Shown in pieces: positions 18,101 through 25,926 of a stretch of DNA of 64,000 nucleotides. The DNA is from Citrobacter freundii (lineage in GTDB: Bacteria; Bacteroidota; Bacteroidia; Chitinophagales; Chitinophagaceae): positions 151,604-215,603 of the forward strand of contig QFQQ01000002.1 in the NCBI GenBank assembly GCA_003243445.1, written 5' to 3'. The notes below the pieces were generated by a model. That model did not search any database, was not told the origin of the DNA, and saw nothing but the letters and a program-made list of their open reading frames with translations. A program made the position numbers and the translations under genes. Every line of letters starts with the position of its first letter. Position 1 is the first letter of the stretch.

Positions 18101-18830
18101 CACTTCTTATAACCTGATGACCGGTAAAGGTTCCATCAATAACTATCTGCAGATAAACGTGCAGAACCGTAATGCAGGTAACCAGGCAAGTTCAGATATC
18201 GTTGCTACCGCCAATAATGGAGATGAATCCGGTAAATATATAGATATGGGTATCAACTCAAGCGGGTTCAACAATAACTCCTATCCGATGATCGATAGCG
18301 CAAACACCGCATATCTTTATGCAACGGGTAACGACTTCGTGATCGGAAATGCCACAACCAGCCGCAACCTGCGGTTCTTTACCGGTGGCTATGCGAAAAC
18401 GAATGAGCGGCTCAGAATTGACGGTAATGGTAACGTTGGTGTTGGAACAACCACTCCGACAGCAGTAATGGATATTGCCGGAACATATAAGAATGGTGCA
18501 AAAGGAACTGTACAGAAAAATACGATCAGCTTTGAAGCAGCTACCTCATCCAGTACGAGTCTTGGTACGGCTACACTTGTGGTAGTAGGTCTGTTCTATT
18601 CGCCGGCTGAAACAGTATTCAATATTGCGATCCCGTCGGCAATTCAGCCTACCAGTACGCGCGCAACAGTGTCTGTGTCACTTGATTCAGACCTGCCTGC
18701 CAATGTATCGATCGCATCGGCACGCCTCAGCAGTACAACAAACGTGCGGGTGAAACTGAGCAACTCAGGAACGGCTACACAAAGTTTACCTAGCGGAACA
18801 AAATTTTACATCACGATCACAGAGTTCTGA
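15180..18830 (+). CDS. Large secreted fibre-like protein with seven 101-aa repeats
   Basis: 1216 aa with a signal peptide (MRSLKKTGVALLCLVLSSAA). Residues about 36-95 repeat the N-terminal module of the preceding protein (KSAILELESNNQGLLLSRIS, PPDGMVIY). From about residue 126 come seven units of exactly 101 aa, each carrying NNTERMRILNNG, VGIGQ, GVSGLRL and LTVNANGDIVVANN. A non-repeat region (residues about 835-1075) and a beta-rich C-terminal domain (TVSVSLDSDLPANVSIASAR to FYITITEF) follow. No T9SS sorting domain is seen. It probably forms a long beta fibre outside the cell. The gene ends 4 bases before the T9SS gene, so they are translated together. Confidence 0.8.
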   Translation: MRSLKKTGVALLCLVLSSAAFSQQLRLGKTPLALQKSAILELESNNQGLLLSRISDTTLINNLTPPDGMVIYHTPSAQLMVRSNGAWRTFGLASAAGNYWNIEGNANGAAKKFGNTDNFDLSLITNNTERMRILNNGYVGIGQAAPNNLLEVAGTNATTGVSGLRLTNLGTATPAASSNKLLTVNSTGDIVVANNPGANAWGLDGNATGTIKKLGTTDNYALTFITNNAEKMRILPNGYTGIGATAPGNMLEVAGTNTSTGVSGLRLTNLGTATAASTASKLLTVNANGDIVVANNQGANAWSLDGNANGSVKKFGNIDNFDLSIVTNNTERLRVLNSGNVGIGQATPGNMLEVGGTTTATGVSGLRLSSLGTATPAAANTKMLTVNANGDIVVANNNANNAWAMGGNTTGAVKAIGSIDNFDLSVVTNNTERVRVLNTGNVGIGQAAPGNTLEVGGTTIATGVSGLRLSSLGTATPAAANTKMLTVNANGDIVVANNNANNAWAMGGNTTGAIKAIGSTDNYATTFITNNTERMRILNTGNIGIGQTAPGNTLEVGGTTTATGVSGLRLSSLGTATVGAANNKMISVNSSGDLIVTNNPGFNAWSLDGNANGTVKKFGNTDAFDLSIITNNAERMRVLSNGNVGIGQAVPNNLLEVGGTNTTTGVSGLRLTNLGAATPIAANTKMLTVNANGDIVVANNNANNAWTMDGNTTGADKKMGTIDNYATSFITNNTERMKILNNGNIGIGQTAPGNLLEVGGTNTTTGVSGLRLTNLGTATTGSSNTKMLTVNNNGDVIVTNNPAATVWNYTGNAGTNPSVNFLGTTDDKQLILKSNNSPYVEMGRRQTLGLTQSYTDYTDDNEQVLHMKAAVQFYAPAAQFYKPKIYVDANGNFRTKGSSAGTDYFEFGATGSNNDGGFEFIIGDDGDEPIVFKSYNYLTGMSEMMRLQSGRMAVGSNSFDATNPEKLLIDAGNTTSYNLMTGKGSINNYLQINVQNRNAGNQASSDIVATANNGDESGKYIDMGINSSGFNNNSYPMIDSANTAYLYATGNDFVIGNATTSRNLRFFTGGYAKTNERLRIDGNGNVGVGTTTPTAVMDIAGTYKNGAKGTVQKNTISFEAATSSSTSLGTATLVVVGLFYSPAETVFNIAIPSAIQPTSTRATVSVSLDSDLPANVSIASARLSSTTNVRVKLSNSGTATQSLPSGTKFYITITEF
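15555..17675 (+). repeat. Seven in-phase 303-bp tandem repeats within the fibre gene
   Basis: Units start at 15555, 15858, 16161, 16464, 16767, 17070 and 17373, all exactly 303 bp apart with no length variation. Units differ at many third positions, but some stretches are identical between neighbours: 50 bases at 16299-16348 recur at 16602-16651. The last unit diverges in its final third. The pattern suggests duplication with ongoing gene conversion and selection to keep both frame and exact unit length. Confidence 0.9.
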
Positions 18831-18834
18831 TCAC

Positions 18835-20433
18835 ATGATCAAACTGGCACGATATATCGTTTTCTTTCTTGCAGCTTTGCTATGTGTCTTCTTAGCATCG
18901 GCGCAGCAGGGCTTCTATGTGCCTGCATCGGGAAAGATCTTCTTTGTTGGAGATTCCGCAACGATCTTTTCAAACGTCACCAACCAGGGTAACCTTGGTG
19001 TAGGTAAAAATGCAACTGTAAACTTCTCCGGACAAAACTGGAGCAATAGCACGCAGGCTCGTATTACCGACAATTCCAATAACGGCACCGGTGTAACAGG
19101 TGAAGGCGGCTGGATCCGCTTCATTTCGGACTCGCTGAAACAACAGATTTCCGGTGGTTACAACGCAGCCACACGCAGCGGTCCCTCCTTTACCAAAATA
19201 AAAATCGATAATAAACAAGGTATTGAATTGTTGGACGGAAGTACCAAGACCAGGAATGAGATCAGGTTTGAGAAAGGACAATTCTATCTTAATGATAACA
19301 TCCTGGTCCTTGGGAATAATGATCCCGGAAAAATTGCAGGCTATGATTCCGCACGATATTTTGTTACAGGAAATCGTGCAGACAGAGGTCTGTTGGTAAG
19401 GGAAAACGTCCGCCGCCGGGATGGTTTCGTTGTATTTCCCATAGGGGCACAAACACAATCATATACTCCTGCTGCTATCAGGAACATCACCAATTCAGGT
19501 GATGATTATTTTGTCTCTGTATTTGACAGCGTGCGCATAAATGGGGTGACGGGTAAACCGATGATCAAAGAATCCGTTAACAAGACATGGCAGGTTGGAA
19601 AAAGCAAACACCCTAATGAAGGAGGAACAGAAATTTTCCTGCAACATCTTATAAAGGATGAAGGAAAAACATTTGCAGACAACAGGGAGTTTGCATACAT
19701 CTCCCAATCTGTGAACGGTAAATGGGATACCGCTTATCCAGGAGCGAAACCATCTCCGGGAACGATCACTACCGGGGCAGAACTGACCAATAGCGGAATG
19801 AATCAACGTATCCTTTCAGGAACGATCTCGCAGAGCTCATTGTTCACCAAATTCTCCGGCAACAGGGATACGGCCAACGGCCCATGGCTATGGTTCAATG
19901 CATACCGGCTGGACTCCATGCATGTAAGAACTTACTGGAGAACAAAACCAGAGATCAATATCAACCATTTTGTAGTGGAAAGAAGACTGAGCACAGAAAC
20001 AGTATTCACTCCTGTGGGCACAGTTAATACACAAGCGCCGAATGGATATAGCACCACCACGTTGAATTATCAATTGATCGATATTCCAAATAAAGACAAA
20101 GGCATCAGCTTCTATCGTCTGCGTTCTGTACGGAATGATAACAGTTTCACATTCTCTGACACAGTTGCGGTATCACCATATCCGGGTGAATACAATATCA
20201 ATTTGTGGCCAAACCCATCAACAGGCAACTTCTTCGTGAGTATACATAAAACGCTTCCGGCAAAAGCGATCGTTGTATGGAACGCGATCGGCCAGAAAGT
20301 GCTTGAAGTATCCGTAAATGGCAGAAGCATCATACCAATGTACCTGCCGATACAGGGCGCGTACTTTGTAGGAATTGTGATCAGCACCGGAGAAATTATC
20401 GAAACGAAGAAGCTGATCATTGCAGGCCGGTAA
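18835..20433 (+). CDS. T9SS type A sorting-domain protein
   Basis: 532 aa. A signal peptide (MIKLARYIVFFLAALLCVFL) precedes a beta-rich body with ITDNSNNGTGVTGEGGWIRF and RRRDGFVVFPIGAQTQSYTP. A fibronectin-like region (about residues 360-450) leads to the C-terminal sorting domain: NLWPNPSTGNFFVSI, then GQKVLEV and a final strand ending TKKLIIAGR. This is the type A signal that sends proteins through the type IX secretion system to the cell surface. It is the third gene of the fibre operon, 4 bases after the 1216-aa gene. A role as surface anchor or co-secreted partner for the two fibre proteins is inferred. Confidence 0.85.
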   Translation: MIKLARYIVFFLAALLCVFLASAQQGFYVPASGKIFFVGDSATIFSNVTNQGNLGVGKNATVNFSGQNWSNSTQARITDNSNNGTGVTGEGGWIRFISDSLKQQISGGYNAATRSGPSFTKIKIDNKQGIELLDGSTKTRNEIRFEKGQFYLNDNILVLGNNDPGKIAGYDSARYFVTGNRADRGLLVRENVRRRDGFVVFPIGAQTQSYTPAAIRNITNSGDDYFVSVFDSVRINGVTGKPMIKESVNKTWQVGKSKHPNEGGTEIFLQHLIKDEGKTFADNREFAYISQSVNGKWDTAYPGAKPSPGTITTGAELTNSGMNQRILSGTISQSSLFTKFSGNRDTANGPWLWFNAYRLDSMHVRTYWRTKPEININHFVVERRLSTETVFTPVGTVNTQAPNGYSTTTLNYQLIDIPNKDKGISFYRLRSVRNDNSFTFSDTVAVSPYPGEYNINLWPNPSTGNFFVSIHKTLPAKAIVVWNAIGQKVLEVSVNGRSIIPMYLPIQGAYFVGIVISTGEIIETKKLIIAGR

Positions 20434-20597
20434 TATTGAATATTGCAGTCGAAGGACGTTATCGTATGAATCGTTTTGCAATGCACACTTTCTTGCGCAG
20501 ATGAGCATTGGAACAGTACAATACCGTACGGTAAGTTGAGCGGTCGATTGGATTATTTGGCACCGTTGTAGCAACAGCCCCAGGAAAGCAATTTATA

Positions 20598-20682
20598 AAA
20601 ACCCAGTTTAAAAGTTTAAGGATTTGAAAGCTAATTTAACCAACTGATAGTCTAAGTATTAAGCTTTTAAACAACCAGGTTT
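20598..20682. repeat. GTTTAAGG-class imperfect palindrome
   Basis: The left part has tandem AGTTTAAAAGTTTAAGGA-like units (20605-20622). The right part (20663-20682) is a partial reverse complement, CTTTTAAAC then CCAGGTTT, matching AAACCCAG at the left edge. A related element with AGAGTTTAAGGA lies at 24157-24234. It sits in the 352-bp gap 20434-20785, where I see nothing else apart from a likely promoter region just before 20786. Confidence 0.5.
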
Positions 20683-20785
20683 GCAAACAGTCTTTCAATG
20701 TTAAATCTTTTGCGAATGACAAAACTTAACATTGAATGTCTCCCTCCTATGTTAATTTTAGGTTACTAAATCGTAAACATTAACC

Positions 20786-20998
20786 ATGGCAAAAACTGAA
20801 GTCCTTTCTCCGAAGAAACAAGCTCGTTTGCAGGTAGTGACACAATTACAAGCTGCATTTCCCGGTCTTGAAGAAGCATTAGGCAAAAAAGAATTCGCTG
20901 ACCGTCTTAAAAAGGTTTCCAAAATACTTACGCAAGGTCTCAAACTGAAACCCGCGAAGAAAGTAAAAGTCAGGGAAGAAAAGATCCAGGCTGCATAG
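20786..20998 (+). CDS. Small basic hypothetical protein
   Basis: 70 aa, start MAKTEVLSPKKQARLQ. No signal peptide. Helical and Lys-rich, with LQAAFPGLEEALGKKEFADR in the middle and a basic tail (KLKPAKKVKVREEK). It has the look of a small nucleic-acid-binding or structural protein, but I recognise no family. The next gene converges from the minus strand, ending at 21028. Coding status is supported by composition and by an isolated, clean start. Confidence 0.6.
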   Translation: MAKTEVLSPKKQARLQVVTQLQAAFPGLEEALGKKEFADRLKKVSKILTQGLKLKPAKKVKVREEKIQAA

Positions 20999-21027
20999 CA
21001 GGCACAGTGATCCGCATGATCAGCGTA

Positions 21028-22161
21028 TTAAGACCGGGTATCCCTTCCCTGTAAAAATCGTTCGCACAGTCCAAGGCTCATCGTCATGCCAGCGCCGCCC
21101 AGTCCATTGATGATGGTCACTCCTGGCGCGGGTTCCAAGATCAAATGTGTTTGACCATTTGTCATTTTGGGATATATGCCATTCCAGGTTTCGGTGATCA
21201 GATTATTATTGAAGCGCGCAAACTGCTGAAGGTAATCTAGAATCAGATCGTTGATCACAGCTTTATCGAATGGTTCGGGACTGCGCCCGTATTCATGTGA
21301 GTCGCCGATGATGAGTTCACCTGATTCATTTTGTGATACCATCACATGTATGCCCCATTTGATGTGATCAGGGTATTGGGTTTCTATTCTTTTCCGGAGG
21401 ATATTGATAGAAGGCGCAGCCTGGAAAGAGGTATAATGTAATAATGACAATCCCGCGCAAAGCGCAGGGCCGATCCGCCAGTTATTTTTCTGCGGTTCCA
21501 TCCGCATCATCTGAAGCTTGCATTTGGTGATCGGCTGTTCTGCATACAATGCAGGATACAGCGTTTCAAAATCCGCACCGGTGCAAACGAATATCTCATC
21601 GGCCTGCCAGAATTCATTGCCTGCCCACACGCGCGGATGATCGATCAAGCTGATCGCTTTTCCCCAGACAAAGTGAACATTGAATTTTTCCATCAGCCAT
21701 GCCGGTATATTCCGTATGGCCTGACGGGGATCTATGATCAATTCTTCTTTACTGTACAGTCCTCCGAATAATTTGGATCGAACAACCGCGGGAGATTTTT
21801 TCAGCAGGTCTTCGGGACTCAGCAACTGGTAATTGCGATGACGATAAATATCGTTCAGTTCCTCAAGCACCCTCCATTCATCTTTTTCGTAAGCCAGATG
21901 CAATGATCCTGCTTCTTCACTCCAGATCCGTGCTTCCGCAGATATTTGCTTCCAGAGGGATCCAGATAACTGAGCGGTTTCATAAGAATTACCCGTTGGC
22001 TGACCGATCGGCCAGATCATGCCGAAATTCCGTATAGATGCCCCAACCGAACGCTGTTCTCTTTCAATTACCGTTACGGTGTAGCCTCTCACCGCCAGCG
22101 CCCTGGCTGCAGACAGTCCGACAATACCCGCACCAATGACAATTGCTGATTTTGATGACAT
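21028..22161 (-). CDS. TIGR03364-type FAD-dependent oxidoreductase (phosphonate-associated)
   Basis: 377 aa from the ATG at 22161; the in-frame start at 22257 would overlap the DUF5690 gene and adds no domain. It opens with a DAO-type Rossmann motif, SAIVIGAGIVGLSAARALA (GAGIVG at 10-15), then RSVGASIRNFGMIWPIGQ. The second FAD-binding region near the C-terminus is INGLGGAGMTMSLGLCERFL. The sequence fits the TIGR03364 group of the glycine/D-amino-acid oxidase family, which recurs beside phosphonate genes. From memory, related enzymes oxidise 2-aminoethylphosphonate or its N-methyl form to phosphonoacetaldehyde; I infer that reaction here. It is the last gene of the operon, 22 bases after DUF5690. 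Confidence 0.85.
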   Translation of the reverse strand: MSSKSAIVIGAGIVGLSAARALAVRGYTVTVIEREQRSVGASIRNFGMIWPIGQPTGNSYETAQLSGSLWKQISAEARIWSEEAGSLHLAYEKDEWRVLEELNDIYRHRNYQLLSPEDLLKKSPAVVRSKLFGGLYSKEELIIDPRQAIRNIPAWLMEKFNVHFVWGKAISLIDHPRVWAGNEFWQADEIFVCTGADFETLYPALYAEQPITKCKLQMMRMEPQKNNWRIGPALCAGLSLLHYTSFQAAPSINILRKRIETQYPDHIKWGIHVMVSQNESGELIIGDSHEYGRSPEPFDKAVINDLILDYLQQFARFNNNLITETWNGIYPKMTNGQTHLILEPAPGVTIINGLGGAGMTMSLGLCERFLQGRDTRS

Positions 22162-22183
22162 ATGTGTTAATTGAAAAGTCTTG

Positions 22184-23476
22184 TTAGTCATTAATTCCTG
22201 ATTGCCGGACGCGATACCGTCTCCGAAAATAACCCAATGAAAAGACACTACCCGCAAGGCCTAGCAGGGATCCGATCACCACACCATGCGAATAAAACGC
22301 TGACCAGTTCAGCTGTATTCTTATAAATTCCTTTGAAAGCATCACCACCACACTACCCAGATATCCAAACGCATCAGCGAAATAAATAAGAAAGCCCACA
22401 TTCCCTGCGACCCTGAACGAAGCGATCAACCGCTCAAAGAAAATGCAATTAAAAGGAATATAACCCATGTACAATCCAAGGCTTACCAGCTGCATCCATA
22501 ATGCGCCATCGATCTTTCCTGCTATAAACAGTCCGGAGGAAATGCCAGCAAGCAAAAAACCAATCGCAACAACGGCATGCACCATCAGGAAAGCACGGAT
22601 ATTATTACGGATCAACACCAGCATACCCATTACCAGCAATATCAACAGGCAGGTGTTTGTTTCTGTTCTGGTGAAGATCGAATAGTCCGATCCATAGCCA
22701 AGCTCATTCCAGATATTGGCCATATAGTTATCGCGGATATCACGCATCACCGTCAGAAAAAGATATGTTACGCTGGCAATGATCAACCCTGCACCAAATT
22801 TCTTCATGAAAGCCTTTCTGTCAGCACCCGTCATAGGCAAACGCATAGTGCGTTCACGTTTATCTTCTTCATCTGGCGGCGGAATGCGTTCCAGCAGCCA
22901 GAGGAAGATCATCAAAGGGAGTATGAAAACAAGTCCGGTAAAAAAGGGCATCCATCTTTCTGTTATATTCCATTCGATCATCAGCCATTTGCCAACCGTA
23001 CGTGTGAATCCGCCTGCAAAAATAAAACTGACGGCCATCACTGCTCCCATCAGATCTGTGGTGCGTCTTCCTTCAAGATAACTGAAGACCACTCCCCACA
23101 TGAAGCCCAGCAAAAAGCCATTCACAAACATCGGCAGCATTCCCCATGGGGCAGGCAGGATCGCAAAGATCAACAGGCAGATCCATGCACTGCCTGTCAA
23201 TAGAATTCCTGTGCGAAACCGCCCAAGCGATTTAAGTTCAGAGATAAATTTTATACCAAAGAACTTGCTGAGCATATAACCAACAACCTGGCTGATGATC
23301 AGCAACGTTTGATAAGATATATTCCAGAAACGCAGTCCGTCAAATGTTGCGACAGTAAAGGGCTTCCGGTAAGCATACACGGCCGAATATGCCATAAATG
23401 CCGTGATCGCGGCGAAACCTGCGATCACCAACCGCTTACCAGCGATACGCTGATGTTGTGCAACAAGATCAGTCAC
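22184..23476 (-). CDS. DUF5690 family MFS-like transporter
   Basis: 430 aa with about 12 predicted membrane segments. It starts at a GTG (23476) that overlaps the end of the HAD gene by 8 bases, which implies translational coupling. The first helices contain YSAVYAYRKPFTVATFDG; the YRKPF motif after helix 1 recalls the organophosphate:phosphate antiporter branch (GlpT/UhpT) of the major facilitator superfamily. A large cytoplasmic loop with PPDEEDKRERTMRLP splits two six-helix halves. The family has no assigned substrate. Placed between phosphonate-cleaving enzymes and a FAD oxidase, it is the only candidate inner-membrane importer of the operon. That role is inference. Confidence 0.85.
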   Translation of the reverse strand: MTDLVAQHQRIAGKRLVIAGFAAITAFMAYSAVYAYRKPFTVATFDGLRFWNISYQTLLIISQVVGYMLSKFFGIKFISELKSLGRFRTGILLTGSAWICLLIFAILPAPWGMLPMFVNGFLLGFMWGVVFSYLEGRRTTDLMGAVMAVSFIFAGGFTRTVGKWLMIEWNITERWMPFFTGLVFILPLMIFLWLLERIPPPDEEDKRERTMRLPMTGADRKAFMKKFGAGLIIASVTYLFLTVMRDIRDNYMANIWNELGYGSDYSIFTRTETNTCLLILLVMGMLVLIRNNIRAFLMVHAVVAIGFLLAGISSGLFIAGKIDGALWMQLVSLGLYMGYIPFNCIFFERLIASFRVAGNVGFLIYFADAFGYLGSVVVMLSKEFIRIQLNWSAFYSHGVVIGSLLGLAGSVFSLGYFRRRYRVRQSGIND

Positions 23477-24146
23477 GGCTAAGGATTAATGAAGAAAGTA
23501 TTGACAGATCCGGAATGATATGATCCGGATCATACCCGGCCAGCTGTGCAGCGGTATAAGCACCGGTGGTGACAGCCACTACCAATCCGCACCCCGCATT
23601 CCGTCCTTCATTCACATCCACTTCCGTATCACCGATCTTCGCCACTTCAGTTGCATCAGTGATGCCGGCCCGCCGCATGAGTTCTTGTATCATATAAGGC
23701 TGAGGTCTTCCATGTTCAACCTCGTCACTCGCAATCATATCATCGATCCATCCTTTTTGCTTCCACTGTAATCTTTGCATGATCGTATCTGCAATAACCC
23801 TTGGAAAACCTGTATTCAAAGCAATCCGGATATTATGTTCTTTCAATTGCTGAAATACGTCCTCCGTATAAGGCAACGGTAGCACTGCGGGATCATAGAG
23901 ATAGAAATCCATCATCTCGTCGGTAAAATCTGTATGGATCGTTCCTGCATCCGCTGCCTGCCCACCAATCTTTGCAAGCAATGAATTTACGGCAACGATC
24001 TTCTTTACTCCCATGTACGGATACGTTTGCTCCAGCGCAACATCATATCCGTTCTTCACGAACGCATTCCGGAAGGCATGGGCTACATAGTTCTCGTCTT
24101 TCACGGTGGTACCGGCGATATCAAAAACAACAAGTTTTATTGGCAT
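23469..24146 (-). CDS. PhnX-like (phosphonatase-like) HAD hydrolase
   Basis: 225 aa. The HAD motif 1 is VVFDIAGTTVKDEN (Asp9), the DxAGT form typical of phosphonoacetaldehyde hydrolases rather than DxDx(T/V). In the cap domain, MGVKK (45-49) places a Lys where PhnX has its Schiff-base Lys after MG. The C-terminal motif is AKIGDTEVDVNEGRNAGC. This fits the phosphonatase-like group TIGR03351. PhnX cleaves phosphonoacetaldehyde to acetaldehyde and phosphate, and I infer the same or a close substrate. The gene overlaps DUF5690 by 8 bases and follows the HD oxygenase after an 81-base gap holding a palindrome. Confidence 0.88.
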   Translation of the reverse strand: MPIKLVVFDIAGTTVKDENYVAHAFRNAFVKNGYDVALEQTYPYMGVKKIVAVNSLLAKIGGQAADAGTIHTDFTDEMMDFYLYDPAVLPLPYTEDVFQQLKEHNIRIALNTGFPRVIADTIMQRLQWKQKGWIDDMIASDEVEHGRPQPYMIQELMRRAGITDATEVAKIGDTEVDVNEGRNAGCGLVVAVTTGAYTAAQLAGYDPDHIIPDLSILSSLILSRD

Positions 24147-24156
24147 GGAGAGGAGG

Positions 24157-24234
24157 TTTTAAATTTTAAGAGTTTAAGGACGGCGGCTCTGACAGGTCAG
24201 GCATTCCGACCTTTGAACGCTGAACCTTTAAACT
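24157..24234. repeat. GTTTAAGG-class palindrome inside the phosphonate operon
   Basis: The left side is TTTTAAATTTTAAGAGTTTA followed by AGG, and the right side ends CCTTTAAACT; AGTTTAAGG pairs with CCTTTAAACT with one bulged base. Inner units such as CCTTTGAACGCTGAACC repeat the same theme. It resembles the element at 20598-20682. The right end overlaps the stop codon of the HD gene (24228-24230), so insertion or expansion has reached the coding edge. It may form a hairpin between two operon genes. Confidence 0.5.
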
Positions 24235-24821
24235 ACAGCACCTGATTTTTTTGAGAGATGATCAACGATCATTTTCCTGTATTTGCTTAACGGCGGAAGC
24301 TGCTTTTCTTCAAGCTTTGCTTTTTCATCCCACTGACGGAGACGGATATGCATTTCAAACAAAGGATCAGCCCTGAAGGATGCTGCTTCTTCTGCCGTCA
24401 TTCGCCCACCCTGGAATTCCAGCGTCTTCTTACTTGCTGTGGACAAGCGATCGTAATAAGCCTGATCACTGAACGTGAGATAGCGTTTCGCCTGCACGTG
24501 GTTTCTTACAAGGCTGGCAATACTGCCAGTAAAGCCATGACTGAGCAGAAAATCCGCTCCCAGTTTTTCATGGTCAACAACGCCGTAACCATCCATCTGC
24601 GTTACAGGCATAATATGCTCACACAGATGTCCTATATCATGAAAGAAGGCCGCAAGAATGATATCATCGCTGCACCCCGCCTCTTCCGCGAGCGTTGCAC
24701 ACTGGCACATATGTTCAACCTGTGATACAGGTTCTCCGATGTAATCCTCATCACCATATTTTTCATACAAGCCGATGATGAGATCAGCGGTTTGTTCAGT
24801 TGTTGCTTTTTCCTTTTCCAT
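24228..24821 (-). CDS. PhnZ-like HD-domain phosphonate oxygenase (TIGR03276 type)
   Basis: 197 aa, cytoplasmic. HD-domain residues are in order: Tyr27/Glu30 in YIGEPVSQVEHM, His37, His61-Asp62 and His65 in FFHDIGHL, His84 in VVDHEKLG, His108 and Lys112 in VRNHVQAKRYL, and Asp165 in LRQWDEK. As I recall PhnZ (Tyr24, Glu27, His34, His58, Asp59, His62, His80, His104, Lys108, Asp161), all have equivalents here. PhnZ is a mixed-valent di-iron oxygenase that cleaves (R)-1-hydroxy-2-aminoethylphosphonate to glycine and phosphate. No PhnY-type hydroxylase is in the window, so the hydroxylated substrate must come from elsewhere or differ. The gene lies 10 bases after the phosphoesterase gene. Confidence 0.9.
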   Translation of the reverse strand: MEKEKATTEQTADLIIGLYEKYGDEDYIGEPVSQVEHMCQCATLAEEAGCSDDIILAAFFHDIGHLCEHIMPVTQMDGYGVVDHEKLGADFLLSHGFTGSIASLVRNHVQAKRYLTFSDQAYYDRLSTASKKTLEFQGGRMTAEEAASFRADPLFEMHIRLRQWDEKAKLEEKQLPPLSKYRKMIVDHLSKKSGAVV

Positions 24822-24831
24822 TGTGGTAATA

Positions 24832-25914
24832 TTATTTATTCAATGATAGCGCTGGAAGTGGTTTATGCGCTGGCTTGAATTCTTCATCCAGCATCATTGC
24901 AATGGTCGCAGCAACCTGCCCCTGGTAAGCCTGTGCTTTTTCCCTGACTTCGCCAACACTCTTTACGGAAGGGCCGATCGCCGCAAACCACATCTCACCC
25001 GCCTCCGGAATACGCTGTCCATGATGTTGCCAGTTTCCACCTTTTGCAAGCCCCCTTCCATGATCAGTGGTAATGATCAGCGTTGTCCTGTCTTTATAAC
25101 CAGGTGTCGATTGAATGTATTCCCACAATTGCCTGATCCAACTGTCAGTGTTCTGCGCTGCATCAAGATAAAAGTCATACATGCCGCCATGCGCAAACTC
25201 ATCTGTATCGCCCAGGCCGAAATAAATCAGTTTAGGCTTATGCACTTTCATGTATTCAAGCGCAAGATGGAACGTGGCCACATCCACACGTTCACCACCG
25301 TGGAAGATCTTCGGCATTTCATGCTGAAGGTTATTGTAAAGTTGCTCACCGGGTGACAATGTTCCCTGAAGATCACGGTAGCCATCATTTACCAGCAGGC
25401 CTGACCGTTGCGCATTGAAGATGTAAGAATACACATCCCATGATCCGAATACAACCGTTTTGCCTTTGTATTCCGCCAGTTTATTCAGATACTCAAAGAC
25501 ATTTTCGTTCTTATTATTGATCTTATCATTCGAATTCACCGTTGTGTCAGGAAAACCTGTGAAGATCTCGTTATAACCCGGATAAGAGAACCAGTAAGGA
25601 TTTGCATTATTAAAATAATTACCGTAGTTGCGATTACCCAGCAGTACGCCTTTGGAAACGATCTCAGTCCAGAAGAATGGTAAAAGTTTTTTTCGCCGCT
25701 CCGCTGCCGTTGGCGCCCAGAAATTTTCTTTAACATAGTCAGTGCTGTACCTGGCAGCAGTATCAAAGGTCAGCAGGCTGTCTGCACCGCCAAACACTTC
25801 CTGCCACCTGAAACCATCCAGTGTGACTACAACAATATTATCAGACTTACCGGTTTGTGCAAAACAATCCGGGATGATCGATAGAAAAAAAATACTCATT
25901 ACAAGCTTATACAT
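24832..25914 (-). CDS. Secreted alkaline-phosphatase-superfamily phosphoesterase
   Basis: 360 aa with a signal peptide ending DCFA, so periplasmic or outer-membrane facing. Metal-site residues of the nucleotide pyrophosphatase/phosphonoacetate hydrolase type are visible: Asp33 in VTLDGFRWQE, Asp236 and Asp238 with His242 in GDTDEFAH, Asp284-His285 in TTDHGRG, and His298 in NWQHHGQ. The nucleophile is probably the Thr or Ser in FSYPGYNEIFTGF (109-121). The superfamily cleaves phosphomonoesters, diesters and some C-P bonds. Its place after SusD and the MBL gene suggests it frees a phosphonate or phosphate headgroup outside the inner membrane. The exact bond cannot be decided. Confidence 0.85.
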   Translation of the reverse strand: MYKLVMSIFFLSIIPDCFAQTGKSDNIVVVTLDGFRWQEVFGGADSLLTFDTAARYSTDYVKENFWAPTAAERRKKLLPFFWTEIVSKGVLLGNRNYGNYFNNANPYWFSYPGYNEIFTGFPDTTVNSNDKINNKNENVFEYLNKLAEYKGKTVVFGSWDVYSYIFNAQRSGLLVNDGYRDLQGTLSPGEQLYNNLQHEMPKIFHGGERVDVATFHLALEYMKVHKPKLIYFGLGDTDEFAHGGMYDFYLDAAQNTDSWIRQLWEYIQSTPGYKDRTTLIITTDHGRGLAKGGNWQHHGQRIPEAGEMWFAAIGPSVKSVGEVREKAQAYQGQVAATIAMMLDEEFKPAHKPLPALSLNK

Positions 25915-25926
25915 GATCGTGTTGTT

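Noticed and set aside
13506..18830. Prophage tail-fibre region
   Set aside because: The VGIG motifs recall tail fibres, but no structural, packaging or integrase genes are nearby. The signal peptides and T9SS partner point to a surface system.
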